Shown in pieces: positions 1-6,756 of a stretch of 34,594 nt of DNA. The stretch covers positions 1 to 34,594 of the forward strand of contig JBGVMW010000070.1 in assembly GCA_045125095.1 (NCBI GenBank). The letters are read 5' to 3'. The notes under the pieces were generated by a model that worked only from the letters and a program-made list of their open reading frames with translations, searched no databases and was not told where the DNA came from. Position 1 is the stretch's first letter, and every line of letters starts with the position of its first letter. A program made the translations under genes and the position numbers. Source of the DNA: JBGVMW01 sp045125095 (GTDB lineage Bacteria; Bacillota; Clostridia; Lachnospirales; Lachnospiraceae).

Positions 1-142
1 TAGCGGACACTAAGGCTGTAAAATACACAGCCTAAGTGCCGACGTTTTCAGAGGGTCACATATAGACGATGTAGCAAACAGCTATCTGTCACAAACAATT
101 CTGACAATTCACTACCTTGTTGGCGTTTCGCAATTACCTAAT
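1..142 (-). repeat. Contig-end repeat, copy A
   Basis: This is the reverse complement of 34453-34594 with a single mismatch (at the C/A in CATCGTC versus CATAGTC), and it is closely related to 7945-8081. Its outermost part forms a hairpin whose arms are ACACTAAGGCTGT and ACAGCCTAAGTG around a short AT-rich loop. The window starts exactly where this hairpin ends. It lies downstream of the minus-strand hydrolase gene and has no coding potential that I can see. The arrangement suggests an assembly break inside a multicopy element. Confidence 0.9.
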
Positions 143-193
143 ATTTATATAGCTTTAGTATCAACAGAATAAAGTCTACTTATTCTTTTATTT

Positions 194-1132
194 TTACAAA
201 ATGCGTGCGTGCCCATCTAACCAGGTAACTATATCTGCATACACATCTGCTTTGTCTGTTTCATTTAACAATTCATGTCTGTCACCAGGATACAATTTCA
301 TGGTAACATCTTTCATCCCCAATTCCTTATAACAATTATATATCCTTTCCACATCTTTACCATAGTGACCTACCGGGTCTTCTGCACCTGCCAGAAAATA
401 AACCGGAAGTCTTAACGGCAGCTGGTTTAATTGTCCCTTTTTCTGTACCTCAGCAATCAGAGAAAACAGTGTATAAAAACCATTGACGGTAAAAATAAAA
501 CTGCATTGTTTATCCTTATTATATGCCTTTACGTTGCTTTCCTCTCTGGATAACCAATCATTCTTGCTTACCGGCTGGTCTATTCTTTTATTATATTTAC
601 CGAACGCAAGCCGATTGATAAAGTCACTACGATAATGCCAGCCCCTTAATTTGCCAAGACAGGAAGCAACGATTCTGCCAACTGCAAGCCTTACATTGTT
701 CTGTGCTCCTGTCCCTAACAACAGAACACCATCAATTCCTGTTCCATACATAGTTACATATTTTCTTGATAAAAAGGAACCCATGCTATGTCCCAACAGA
801 TAGTACGGAACATCCGGATACATTTCCTGCGTTATTTTTTTCAAACGATGAATGTCTTTGACTAATACAGTAATACTTTCCTCTTGATCGCAAAAATAAC
901 CATAATCCATCTCCTGTGATACCGATAACCCATGACCTAAATGATCATGTCCTGTTACTAAGTATCCCCGACTCGTCAGAAATTCTGCAAACTCCTGATA
1001 ACGATCTATGTACTCTACCATACCATGGGCAATCTGCAAGATAGCATGTATCTTCCCATCAGGAATCCATCGTATTCCATGAAGCTTCGTCATTTTGTCT
1101 CTTGATTCAAAATAAAATTCTTCCTTCGTCAT
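194..1132 (-). CDS. Alpha/beta hydrolase (monoacylglycerol lipase / lysophospholipase-like)
   Basis: The 312-residue protein has the full serine-hydrolase outline of the Hydrolase_4 (monoacylglycerol lipase-like) family. The oxyanion-hole motif is AHGMVEYIDRY (35-45), the nucleophile elbow is GHSMG with Ser116, the acid lies in AEDPVG (Asp252) and the base in GDRHE (His286). There is no signal peptide, so it is probably cytosolic and hydrolyses a lipid or other ester; the substrate cannot be read from the sequence. The start is supported by GGAGGAA a few bases upstream of ATG. It follows spoIIR on the same strand by 14 bp and may be co-transcribed with it. Family assignment is firm, the substrate is not. 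Confidence 0.9.
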   Translation of the reverse strand: MTKEEFYFESRDKMTKLHGIRWIPDGKIHAILQIAHGMVEYIDRYQEFAEFLTSRGYLVTGHDHLGHGLSVSQEMDYGYFCDQEESITVLVKDIHRLKKITQEMYPDVPYYLLGHSMGSFLSRKYVTMYGTGIDGVLLLGTGAQNNVRLAVGRIVASCLGKLRGWHYRSDFINRLAFGKYNKRIDQPVSKNDWLSREESNVKAYNKDKQCSFIFTVNGFYTLFSLIAEVQKKGQLNQLPLRLPVYFLAGAEDPVGHYGKDVERIYNCYKELGMKDVTMKLYPGDRHELLNETDKADVYADIVTWLDGHARIL

Positions 1133-1146
1133 ATGTTCCTCCCATT

Positions 1147-1797
1147 TTATTCTTCCCCTTCATCCTCTATTCCAAAACATTCCTGTATCCACTGGATAAA
1201 ACGGCATTCTACGGTCACATTTTCTTCTGGTACTTCTAGTATGGATTGGTATTCTTCTTCTGTCAATACATTCTCTAATTTTTCCTTTTCCTCATCCTCT
1301 ACTACACCATAAACGGCATCAACAAAGCATAGATTTGGATACAAAACACACCACCAGTTATGGCCACCTGCTTCGCCAATCAGAATCCGCAACGCTTCAT
1401 ATTCTCCTGCCGGAAAGGTGCAATCTCCATACGTTTTTACCGGGAAATAGCAAGTAGCCAATTCCGCCTGGACGGAATAGTCATACCCCTTTTCTCTGAC
1501 CACCGTCATGGCATACTCCTGTATGTCGTGCAAATGTGTTTGTACTGTCTGGCGTGTCTCCTCTAAATTCTCATTACCATTCAGATAACCAGACATATAT
1601 TCTAAAACCGCCTCTTTCACCTCCATTTTCAATTGTTGGTCTTCTGTGGAATCGCTATTTGCCAGCACATGAAACCGCAGAATATCTTCTGCAATACCCT
1701 GCTGCAAACTTGTCTCTTGTGTTTTATGTACCTCTTTATTGAATGCCAGCACTAGCAATAATGCAAACATAATGCCTATTATTGATTTCCGAATCAT
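1147..1797 (-). CDS. spoIIR: Stage II sporulation protein R
   Basis: SpoIIR is made in the forespore and exported to signal the SpoIIGA protease to process pro-sigma-E in the mother cell. The protein begins with a hydrophobic export segment (about residues 5-20) and then shows the family hallmark RFHVLANSDS followed by DQQLKMEVKEAV, and later FPAGEYEALRILIGEAGGHN and WWCVLYPNLCFVD. I chose the start at 1797 (216 residues) because AGGAGG lies six bases upstream; an upstream in-frame ATG at 1839 has no comparable site. A candidate sigma-F-like promoter lies at 1831-1857. It sits downstream of ispE and a GntR gene, an arrangement I recall from other Clostridia. Confidence 0.93.
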   Translation of the reverse strand: MIRKSIIGIMFALLLVLAFNKEVHKTQETSLQQGIAEDILRFHVLANSDSTEDQQLKMEVKEAVLEYMSGYLNGNENLEETRQTVQTHLHDIQEYAMTVVREKGYDYSVQAELATCYFPVKTYGDCTFPAGEYEALRILIGEAGGHNWWCVLYPNLCFVDAVYGVVEDEEKEKLENVLTEEEYQSILEVPEENVTVECRFIQWIQECFGIEDEGEE

Positions 1798-1830
1798 AAA
1801 AAACCTCCTGCTTTTTTTCTTTAGCAAGAG

Positions 1831-1857
1831 GTTTCCCAAGTATTGATGTTTTTATTC
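1831..1857 (-). promoter_or_regulatory. Candidate sigma-F/G-like promoter of spoIIR
   Basis: On the minus strand GAATA (1853-1857) is followed after exactly 15 bases by GGGAAAC (1831-1837). This partly fits the sigma-F/G pattern GYATA-N15-GGnnAnA. spoIIR is a sigma-F gene in Bacillus subtilis, so position and spacing make sense, but two consensus positions are not met. Confidence 0.4.
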
Positions 1858-1884
1858 AAATTACTGTCCAAAAATTAGCAGATT

Positions 1885-2562
1885 CTAATTCTGACCATGA
1901 ATAAATCCCGAGATTGCTGCTGTCTGGTTCTCGATATGTTTCTGTATCTTAATAGACGCAGCTTCTAAATCCTTCTCCTTCAATGTCTGTAATATTTCTT
2001 CATGTTCTTCTACTAAGCCTTCATGTGTTTCAATGTCTTTGATGTATTCAATACGATACCGATACATTTGCTCTCTCAGGTTATTTAACATCTGAATTAA
2101 ACGATTGTTCTTTGTTGCCTTGTAAATCACATCATGAAAACGTTCATCCGCCTGCGCCATTGTCAGCAAATCCTTAGACAATGTGGACTGGCGAAACTGC
2201 TGGCTTGAAGTTTCTAACTGTTTGATTTCTTCTTCTGTAATACGCTGACAGGCAAGCTCCACTGCTAACTTCTCTAATGCTAAACGAACTTCTAACACAT
2301 CGCGCATATTTTTTTCCGTAATCTTTGCTACCTCTGCGCCCTTTCTTGGGATCATTACAACAAGCCCTTCTAACTCTAACTTACGAATCGCCTCTCGAAT
2401 TGGCGTACGACTTACCCCTAACCGCTGTGCCAGTTGGATTTCCATAAGGCGCTCTCCCGGCTGAAATTCCCCTTTTAAAATTGCTTGTCGCAATGTATTA
2501 AATACAACATCTCTCAGTGGCAGGTATTCATTCATATTCACACGTAATGTATCTTCCATCAT
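1885..2562 (-). CDS. GntR-family transcriptional regulator, FadR/FCD subfamily
   Basis: The 225-residue protein has an N-terminal winged helix-turn-helix (about 15-78) with the typical GntR text PGERLMEIQLAQRLGVSRTP and IREAIRKLELEGL, then an all-helical FCD ligand domain (about 85-215). The usual FCD metal-site ligands appear to be present: Asp139 and His143 in ADERFHDVIY, His187 in EEHEEIL and His209 in IQKHIEN. Such regulators bind small organic acids, but the effector cannot be inferred here. It lies between ispE (46 bp away) and spoIIR on the same strand. No metabolic target gene is adjacent, so it may act elsewhere. Confidence 0.92.
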   Translation of the reverse strand: MMEDTLRVNMNEYLPLRDVVFNTLRQAILKGEFQPGERLMEIQLAQRLGVSRTPIREAIRKLELEGLVVMIPRKGAEVAKITEKNMRDVLEVRLALEKLAVELACQRITEEEIKQLETSSQQFRQSTLSKDLLTMAQADERFHDVIYKATKNNRLIQMLNNLREQMYRYRIEYIKDIETHEGLVEEHEEILQTLKEKDLEAASIKIQKHIENQTAAISGFIHGQN

Positions 2563-2608
2563 ACTAATCCTCGATTCCGCCGCTTTAACGGCATAAAACT
2601 TTCCAAAC

Positions 2609-3478
2609 TTATCGATTATTGTACAGCTTTGTAAGGTATAATTTCTTCACCTTTTCATTTTCCTGCAAACATTTCATTGCTTTTTCTGCACATTTCTTAT
2701 CATCAAACAAACCAAATACTGTCGGACCGCTTCCACTCATCATCGCATTGATTGCACCATTAGCCTTCATACTGTCTTTGATTTCCTCAATGATTGGATA
2801 TTCCTTAATGGTAACCGTTTCTAATACATTCTCCATCTTAGAAGCCATTCCATAAAGGTCATTTGCTTCAATGGCTGCCAGCATACCGTCAATGTCCGGA
2901 TGATGGGCTAACTCATTGGCATGCAGATTCTCATACACAAATTTCGTCGATACGCTGATTCCCGGCTTCGCAATCAGCACATGACATTGTGGTGCAGGCT
3001 TTAATGGTGTCAACACTTCTCCGATTCCTTCTGCTAATGCCGTTCCCCTCATAATACAGTATGGAATATCCGCACCCAGCTTCACACCTCGCTCCATGAG
3101 CTGCTTCTTTGTAAGCCCCAGCTTAAACATTTTATTCATACCATACAGTACAGCTGCTGCATCACTGCTTCCACCTGCCATACCGGCAGCAACGGGAATA
3201 AATTTTGACAACTTAATATGAATTCCCTGCTTGATTCCGAATTCCTTTTTTAATAAGTCTGCTGCTCTGTATACCAGGTTATTTTCATTTGTCGGAAGGA
3301 AATTCACATTGGTTTCTACTGTAATGGCATCTTCCTCTGTTTTTGAAAGCTTCAACTTATCATACATATGAATCGTCTGCATGATCATACGAACTTCATG
3401 ATATCCGTCTTCCCTGCGGCGGACTACATCAAGCCCTAAATTTATTTTCGCCAGTGCTTTTAATGATATTTCTTCCAT
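2609..3478 (-). CDS. ispE: 4-(cytidine 5'-diphospho)-2-C-methyl-D-erythritol kinase
   Basis: IspE phosphorylates CDP-methylerythritol in the MEP pathway to isoprenoid precursors. The GHMP-kinase ATP loop IPVAAGMAGGSSDAAAVLYG, the N-terminal LKALAKINLGLDV and the C-terminal glycine loop AMMSGSGPTVFGLF are all present. I chose the start at 3478 (289 residues, the normal family size) with GGGGGTT about eleven bases upstream; an in-frame upstream ATG at 3520 would add residues that look unrelated to the family. A good sigma-A promoter at 3524-3552 drives it, and the GntR and spoIIR genes probably lie in the same transcription unit. Confidence 0.95.
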   Translation of the reverse strand: MEEISLKALAKINLGLDVVRRREDGYHEVRMIMQTIHMYDKLKLSKTEEDAITVETNVNFLPTNENNLVYRAADLLKKEFGIKQGIHIKLSKFIPVAAGMAGGSSDAAAVLYGMNKMFKLGLTKKQLMERGVKLGADIPYCIMRGTALAEGIGEVLTPLKPAPQCHVLIAKPGISVSTKFVYENLHANELAHHPDIDGMLAAIEANDLYGMASKMENVLETVTIKEYPIIEEIKDSMKANGAINAMMSGSGPTVFGLFDDKKCAEKAMKCLQENEKVKKLYLTKLYNNR

Positions 3479-3523
3479 CGTAAAGATAACCCCCGTTCTT
3501 TTTTTGCACATTGTATACACAAT

Positions 3524-3552
3524 ATTATAACGATTTTTTTGTTAAATTTCAA
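3524..3552 (-). promoter_or_regulatory. Sigma-A promoter of ispE
   Basis: On the minus strand TTGAAA (3547-3552) and TATAAT (3524-3529) are separated by 17 bases, just upstream of the ispE start region. Confidence 0.75.
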
Positions 3553-3560
3553 TGGGCGTA

Positions 3561-3588
3561 TAAAGTTTTCCTGTATTTTAACCGATAG
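3561..3588 (+). promoter_or_regulatory. Sigma-28/sigma-D-like (flagellar) promoter
   Basis: TAAAGTTT (3561-3568) is followed by ACCGATAG (3581-3588). The flagellar sigma consensus is TAAAGTTT-N11-GCCGATAA, or TAAA-N14 to 16-GCCGATAT in Bacillus. Here the gap is one base longer than the enterobacterial form but inside the Bacillus range (16 after TAAA). It points at the gene starting near 3663, and no comparable sigma-A promoter is obvious there. Confidence 0.6.
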
Positions 3589-3662
3589 AAAAAATAAGAC
3601 ATAAGTACTATTTTTTTGTCAATTTGAAACAGTTGTTATTTTTTTAAGGAAAGGTGATGTAC

Positions 3663-4271
3663 ATGGATGTAAATGCAATTTCTACCACAACTGCTACTGC
3701 CGTAGCTTATTCCGGCAGCCAGACTCCTGAAGCAACAAAGGCTTCTGCTACTACAAGCGTAAAAGACAATACTGCTGTAGTCTATGAGCCTTCCACAGAG
3801 GCACAGACAAACAGCACCAAAAAGACATATACACAGAATACAGAATTAGTTAATAAATTAAAAGCAGATGCAGAAGCAAGAACTTCACAACTTCGCTCTC
3901 TCGTTGAAAAGATGTTTACAAAGCAGGGACAGACGCTTGCGTCCACTGATGATATGTGGAAATTCTTAGCAAGTGGTGAGTTTGAAGTGGATGCAGCAAC
4001 AAAGGAACAGGCTCAGGAAGACATTTCCGAAGATGGCTACTGGGGCGTTAATCAGACATCTGAACGTATCCTCTCTTTCGCCAAAGCCTTAACTGGTGGG
4101 GATCCTGACAAGATTGAGGAGATGCGCGAAGCTTTTGAAAAAGGATTTAAGGAAGCAACCAAATCCTGGGGTAAAGAATTACCGGAAATCAGCCAGAAAA
4201 CTTATGATGCCGTTATGAAGGGCTTTGATGAGTGGGCTGGAATTGATTCTGAGGACAAAACAGCAGAATAA
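3663..4271 (+). CDS. Protein of unknown function behind a flagellar-type promoter
   Basis: About 202 residues. The first 60 residues are rich in Ser, Thr and Ala, have no signal peptide, and look disordered. The rest is a charged helical domain with the pattern EDGYWGVNQTSERILSFAKAL, then GGDPDKIEEMREAFEKGF, then WGKELPEISQKTYDAVMKGF and DEWAG. I have the impression that this pattern recurs in unnamed proteins of motile Firmicutes and other bacteria, but I cannot name a family. ATG codons at 3657 and 3663 and a GTG at 3654 are all in frame behind AAGGAAAGG; I prefer 3663. The upstream sigma-28-like promoter suggests a link to motility or chemotaxis. A strong terminator follows directly. Confidence 0.8.
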   Translation: MDVNAISTTTATAVAYSGSQTPEATKASATTSVKDNTAVVYEPSTEAQTNSTKKTYTQNTELVNKLKADAEARTSQLRSLVEKMFTKQGQTLASTDDMWKFLASGEFEVDAATKEQAQEDISEDGYWGVNQTSERILSFAKALTGGDPDKIEEMREAFEKGFKEATKSWGKELPEISQKTYDAVMKGFDEWAGIDSEDKTAE

Positions 4272-4281
4272 GATTAGAATA

Positions 4282-4319
4282 AGGGGCTGTCACACGAATT
4301 TGTGGACAGCTTCTTTTTT
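4282..4319 (+). terminator. Intrinsic terminator
   Basis: The stem GCTGTC (4286-4291) pairs with GACAGC (4305-4310), with further ACA/TGT pairing inside, and is followed by TTCTTTTTT. It ends the 3663-4271 transcript. Confidence 0.8.
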
Positions 4320-4352
4320 CTGTAAAAAATAACTCTACCATTCACTTGCCTA

Positions 4353-4425
4353 TTTTTTATATACTAGAAAATTTCATACATTACAATTTACAATAAACTG
4401 TTGTTATTTCCTAGTATATAAAAAA
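4353..4425. repeat. Short inverted-repeat element (TATACTAG family), reference copy
   Basis: A 73-bp unit bounded by perfect 15-bp inverted repeats (TTTTTTATATACTAG and CTAGTATATAAAAAA). The interior reads CATACATTACAATTTACAA then TAAACTGTTGTTATTTC. Related sequences occur at 10621-10668 (opposite orientation), 12897-12932 and 26070-26123, all in intergenic DNA at gene ends. Its right-hand A-run doubles as the T-tract of the original sipL terminator on the minus strand. Confidence 0.65.
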
Positions 4426-4430
4426 ACCGC

Positions 4431-4564
4431 GTAACTATTCAGTACCCTCATAGTTACGAGCCAAAATCCATGCAGAATCACCTACGGTGATGGATTTTGG
4501 CCTGCTGCCACTACGTTTTCATACGGACTGTGCAGTTCAGCACAGTCCTGTTCTGAATAGTTAC
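4431..4564. mobile_element. 134-bp MITE with 12-bp inverted ends and 8-bp target duplication
   Basis: The ends GTAACTATTCAG (4431-4442) and CTGAATAGTTAC (4553-4564) are perfect inverted repeats. Both flanks carry AAAACCGC (4423-4430 and 4565-4572), a likely 8-bp target-site duplication. The interior holds a 12-bp stem (4460-4471 with 4490-4501), a nested TCACC/GGTGA stem, and a 9-bp stem GGACTGTGC/GCACAGTCC (4525-4548). It has no ORF, so it would need a transposase supplied from elsewhere. Confidence 0.8.
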
Positions 4565-4606
4565 AAAACCGCTATCTCATCCGTACCATAACGGAATCTA
4601 TAGCGG
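4565..4606 (-). terminator. sipL terminator, T-tract interrupted by the MITE
   Basis: On the minus strand CCGCTAT and ATAGCGG (4600-4606 with 4569-4575) form the outer stem, and CCGT/ACGG the inner stem. Only four T residues follow before the MITE begins. Removing the MITE and one target copy restores six T residues, so the insertion landed at the end of this terminator. Confidence 0.75.
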
Positions 4607-4619
4607 CATTTCTTAATAT

Positions 4620-6191
4620 TTATGCATGTATGGTTTTCACATTTTTTAACAACAGCAGCTTATCACCTTTCTGCAAAGTATCGCTGGTCAGATGATTCCA
4701 CTCTTTAATATCTTTCACCGGCAGGAAATACTGTTTGCCAACAGACCAGAGGGTATCCCCCTCTCCTGCAATGTAACCTATCATTCCCGGCATTTTTTCG
4801 ATTGTTTCATATGGTATTTCTGACTGACTGATGCCACGCATCACCTTGGTCTGCTCCTGCTCCACCACAAATACCTGTATGGCAACTACTGCTTTTACAT
4901 CCAGTTCCTCGCTGTCTATCATGGATACAGATAGCTGTTCACAGGCTGGCAACAGCTTATAAATACAGCCTTCATGAATTCCTTTTGCTTCTATCTGGTA
5001 GCTGAATGGAATGGCAGTCTGCAACATATGAAATGGACGTTTATCCTCTGTGGTTACATACAAAATTTCTGCTAAAACTACACCATCTACCTGTATGCCA
5101 TCTTCCACCAGCTGCACCTCATCTAATTTTACAGCACCGGAAGCGTTGCATATCTGAAGTATTCCCGGCATTTCATTTTTGATTTTCACACGGTCATTGA
5201 CACGATATTTGGACTGGTTCTGCATGAGAAGATGCTGAAAAATGCTCTCTTTCCACTCGGGCTCTACCAGCATTTTTGTTCCATAAATATCGGAAAGGTA
5301 CTCTACTTCCTCTTCCTCGTACAATTTGATATCCAGTTCAATTGTCATATCAATACCTACAATCCGTTCTTCTCCATCAGAGTCAGCGCGAATCTCTAAT
5401 TCTTTTGTCTTTACTGCCACACCGATATCTGGCACTAACAATTCATGACAGCCCTGACAATCCACTACACCATGAAAAGGATAGGTTTCATTTAACCACT
5501 GTACTTTTCGCTCGTCTCCCTCTCCCTGATACAGCAGAAATACCTGCAAATCGCCTAACACATTGATTTTATCCTGTATCAGCTTAATGTCTGTCACAGT
5601 AACACCAACATTTTCCCAGAGAATCTCATAGATATTAGACTGGTGTGGTGGCACAGGTACTTCTTCCTTAATGCGGAAAATGTCCTTTTTATTAGTAAGT
5701 AGCTGTAACACTTCCATCTTCTTGCGACAACATTCCATCTGGTCATCAGCCGGAGCATCCACAGCTATTTCTTCCTCTGTCATAGTCTCCATATCAATAT
5801 GAATATTTAAAATTGCCTGCACACTGATTTTTCTGGAATTAATAATACTGATTGTCAAATCCTCTATCTCTATCTGGGCTTTCAACAAGGCATTGTTCTT
5901 CGCCTGTTCCATATGAATCATTTCGTCAATTGGTATTTTCCCGGACAGACTATGAAGGGGACGCTCCTTTGTATCGGTTATGTACAATACCTGAAATTGC
6001 AACTCGCCCTTTAACTGCGCCTGCCCTTCTAACGCTTTGCAGTTATCTGCCATACACTGTCCTTTTCCTTGAACAATCGTCTCAATATCGGGCTTAGTGT
6101 CTGGTACATTCATATCGTCATCCACTGTGACCTGGGTTACTACCCGCTGTTTCACCTGATTCATTGCTACTATTTTTTTTGTCAGTTCCAC
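4620..6191 (-). CDS. sipL: DUF3794 and LysM protein, SipL-like spore morphogenesis protein
   Basis: The 523-residue protein has repeated DUF3794-type beta-rich segments (for example VDDDMNVPDTKPDIETIVQG near the start and KYRVNDRVKIKNEMPGILQI later) and a C-terminal LysM domain (about 473-517, GEGDTLWSVGKQYFLPVKDI). This architecture and length match Clostridioides difficile SipL, which binds SpoIVA and is needed for coat assembly around the forespore. The start is GTG with GGAGGC seven bases upstream, directly behind the stop of the lipoprotein gene, so translation is probably coupled. I recall that sipL, ispE and spoIIR are also neighbours in C. difficile, which supports the call. No signal peptide is seen, as expected for a mother-cell protein. 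Confidence 0.82.
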   Translation of the reverse strand: MELTKKIVAMNQVKQRVVTQVTVDDDMNVPDTKPDIETIVQGKGQCMADNCKALEGQAQLKGELQFQVLYITDTKERPLHSLSGKIPIDEMIHMEQAKNNALLKAQIEIEDLTISIINSRKISVQAILNIHIDMETMTEEEIAVDAPADDQMECCRKKMEVLQLLTNKKDIFRIKEEVPVPPHQSNIYEILWENVGVTVTDIKLIQDKINVLGDLQVFLLYQGEGDERKVQWLNETYPFHGVVDCQGCHELLVPDIGVAVKTKELEIRADSDGEERIVGIDMTIELDIKLYEEEEVEYLSDIYGTKMLVEPEWKESIFQHLLMQNQSKYRVNDRVKIKNEMPGILQICNASGAVKLDEVQLVEDGIQVDGVVLAEILYVTTEDKRPFHMLQTAIPFSYQIEAKGIHEGCIYKLLPACEQLSVSMIDSEELDVKAVVAIQVFVVEQEQTKVMRGISQSEIPYETIEKMPGMIGYIAGEGDTLWSVGKQYFLPVKDIKEWNHLTSDTLQKGDKLLLLKNVKTIHA

Positions 6192-6204
6192 CCTGTATGC
6201 CTCC

Positions 6205-6612
6205 TTAATTATACATGACTGTCTTATCCATATATGCTGTTTTTAACACAATAAAAGGATAGGAAGGTTCGGTTCCCTTTTCTTCCTCCGTTTCCGGTCC
6301 AATCAAATTGGTGTCCACATGAATACCATTATCTGACAGCGTTACTCCATTTACCTGAATACTATATCCCCCTGTAGGCTGCTCACCATAGCCCCTTACA
6401 ATGTAGAGATTTTCTTTGTCCGCATATGTCATTTTGAATTCTGCCGTCTTTTTTTCATTGATCATTGTCAGCAATTCTTCCGGCAATTCTTTTTCGCCTA
6501 CAATGGTATATTCTAATTGGTTTTCCTTTTCTCCTGATGTATCTACAATGCTACAGCCCGAAAGTAAACATCCCAGTAGGACTGTTGCAAGGATAAATAC
6601 AATTTTTTTCAT
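6205..6612 (-). CDS. Lipoprotein with PrcB-type C-terminal domain
   Basis: About 135 residues. The N-terminus is a lipoprotein signal (MKKIVFILATVLLGCLLSGC) with the lipobox Leu-Ser-Gly-Cys ending at Cys20. The C-terminal part has the PrcB-like signature GEQPTGGYSIQVNGVTLSDN followed by SYPFIVLKT. PrcB in Treponema is a subunit of a surface protease complex; in clostridia the role of such small proteins is unknown. I chose the start at 6612 because GGAGGT lies just upstream; the in-frame ATG codons further up overlap that site. The gap to sipL is only 13 bp, so the two are probably one operon, and a sporulation role is a reasonable inference. Confidence 0.8.
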   Translation of the reverse strand: MKKIVFILATVLLGCLLSGCSIVDTSGEKENQLEYTIVGEKELPEELLTMINEKKTAEFKMTYADKENLYIVRGYGEQPTGGYSIQVNGVTLSDNGIHVDTNLIGPETEEEKGTEPSYPFIVLKTAYMDKTVMYN

Positions 6613-6643
6613 ACATACCTCCATCATGTTGCGGCGCAGGTAT

Positions 6644-6674
6644 CGGTTGCAGAAATCTGTGATTGCTGCAACCG
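6644..6674. other. Perfect 9-bp inverted repeat in the lipoprotein-sipL leader
   Basis: CGGTTGCAG (6644-6652) and CTGCAACCG (6666-6674) flank a 13-base loop. It lies between the candidate promoter and the start of the lipoprotein gene. It has no T-run after it, so it is more likely an operator or an mRNA hairpin than a terminator. Confidence 0.55.
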
Positions 6675-6691
6675 GGCTGGTGTCTTATAAA

Positions 6692-6720
6692 AATGTATGC
6701 AGGAAGGAGAGGGAATAGAA
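6692..6720 (-). promoter_or_regulatory. Candidate sigma-E-like promoter of the lipoprotein-sipL operon
   Basis: On the minus strand TTCTATT (6714-6720) is followed after 14 bases by CATACATT (6692-6699). The -10 fits the mother-cell sigma-E form CATACANT exactly; the -35 fits only in its last bases. sipL is a sigma-E gene in C. difficile, which agrees with this reading. Confidence 0.45.
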
Positions 6721-6733
6721 CTATCTGATTTCA

Positions 6734-6756
6734 CGTAACTAATTAGTACCCTCACA
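6734..6756 (+). repeat. End remnant of the 4431-4564 MITE family
   Basis: The 23 bases from 6734 match the first 23 bases of the MITE (GTAACTATTCAGTACCCTC and four more) at 20 positions. The match runs into the last codons and the TGA stop of the immunity-like gene. No second end was found nearby. Confidence 0.55.

Noticed and set aside
3610..3646. Possible fifth copy of the TATACTAG-type repeat (TTTGAAACAGTTGTTATTTT)
   Set aside because: Only about 20 bases resemble the interior and both ends are missing. In such AT-rich DNA this can be chance.
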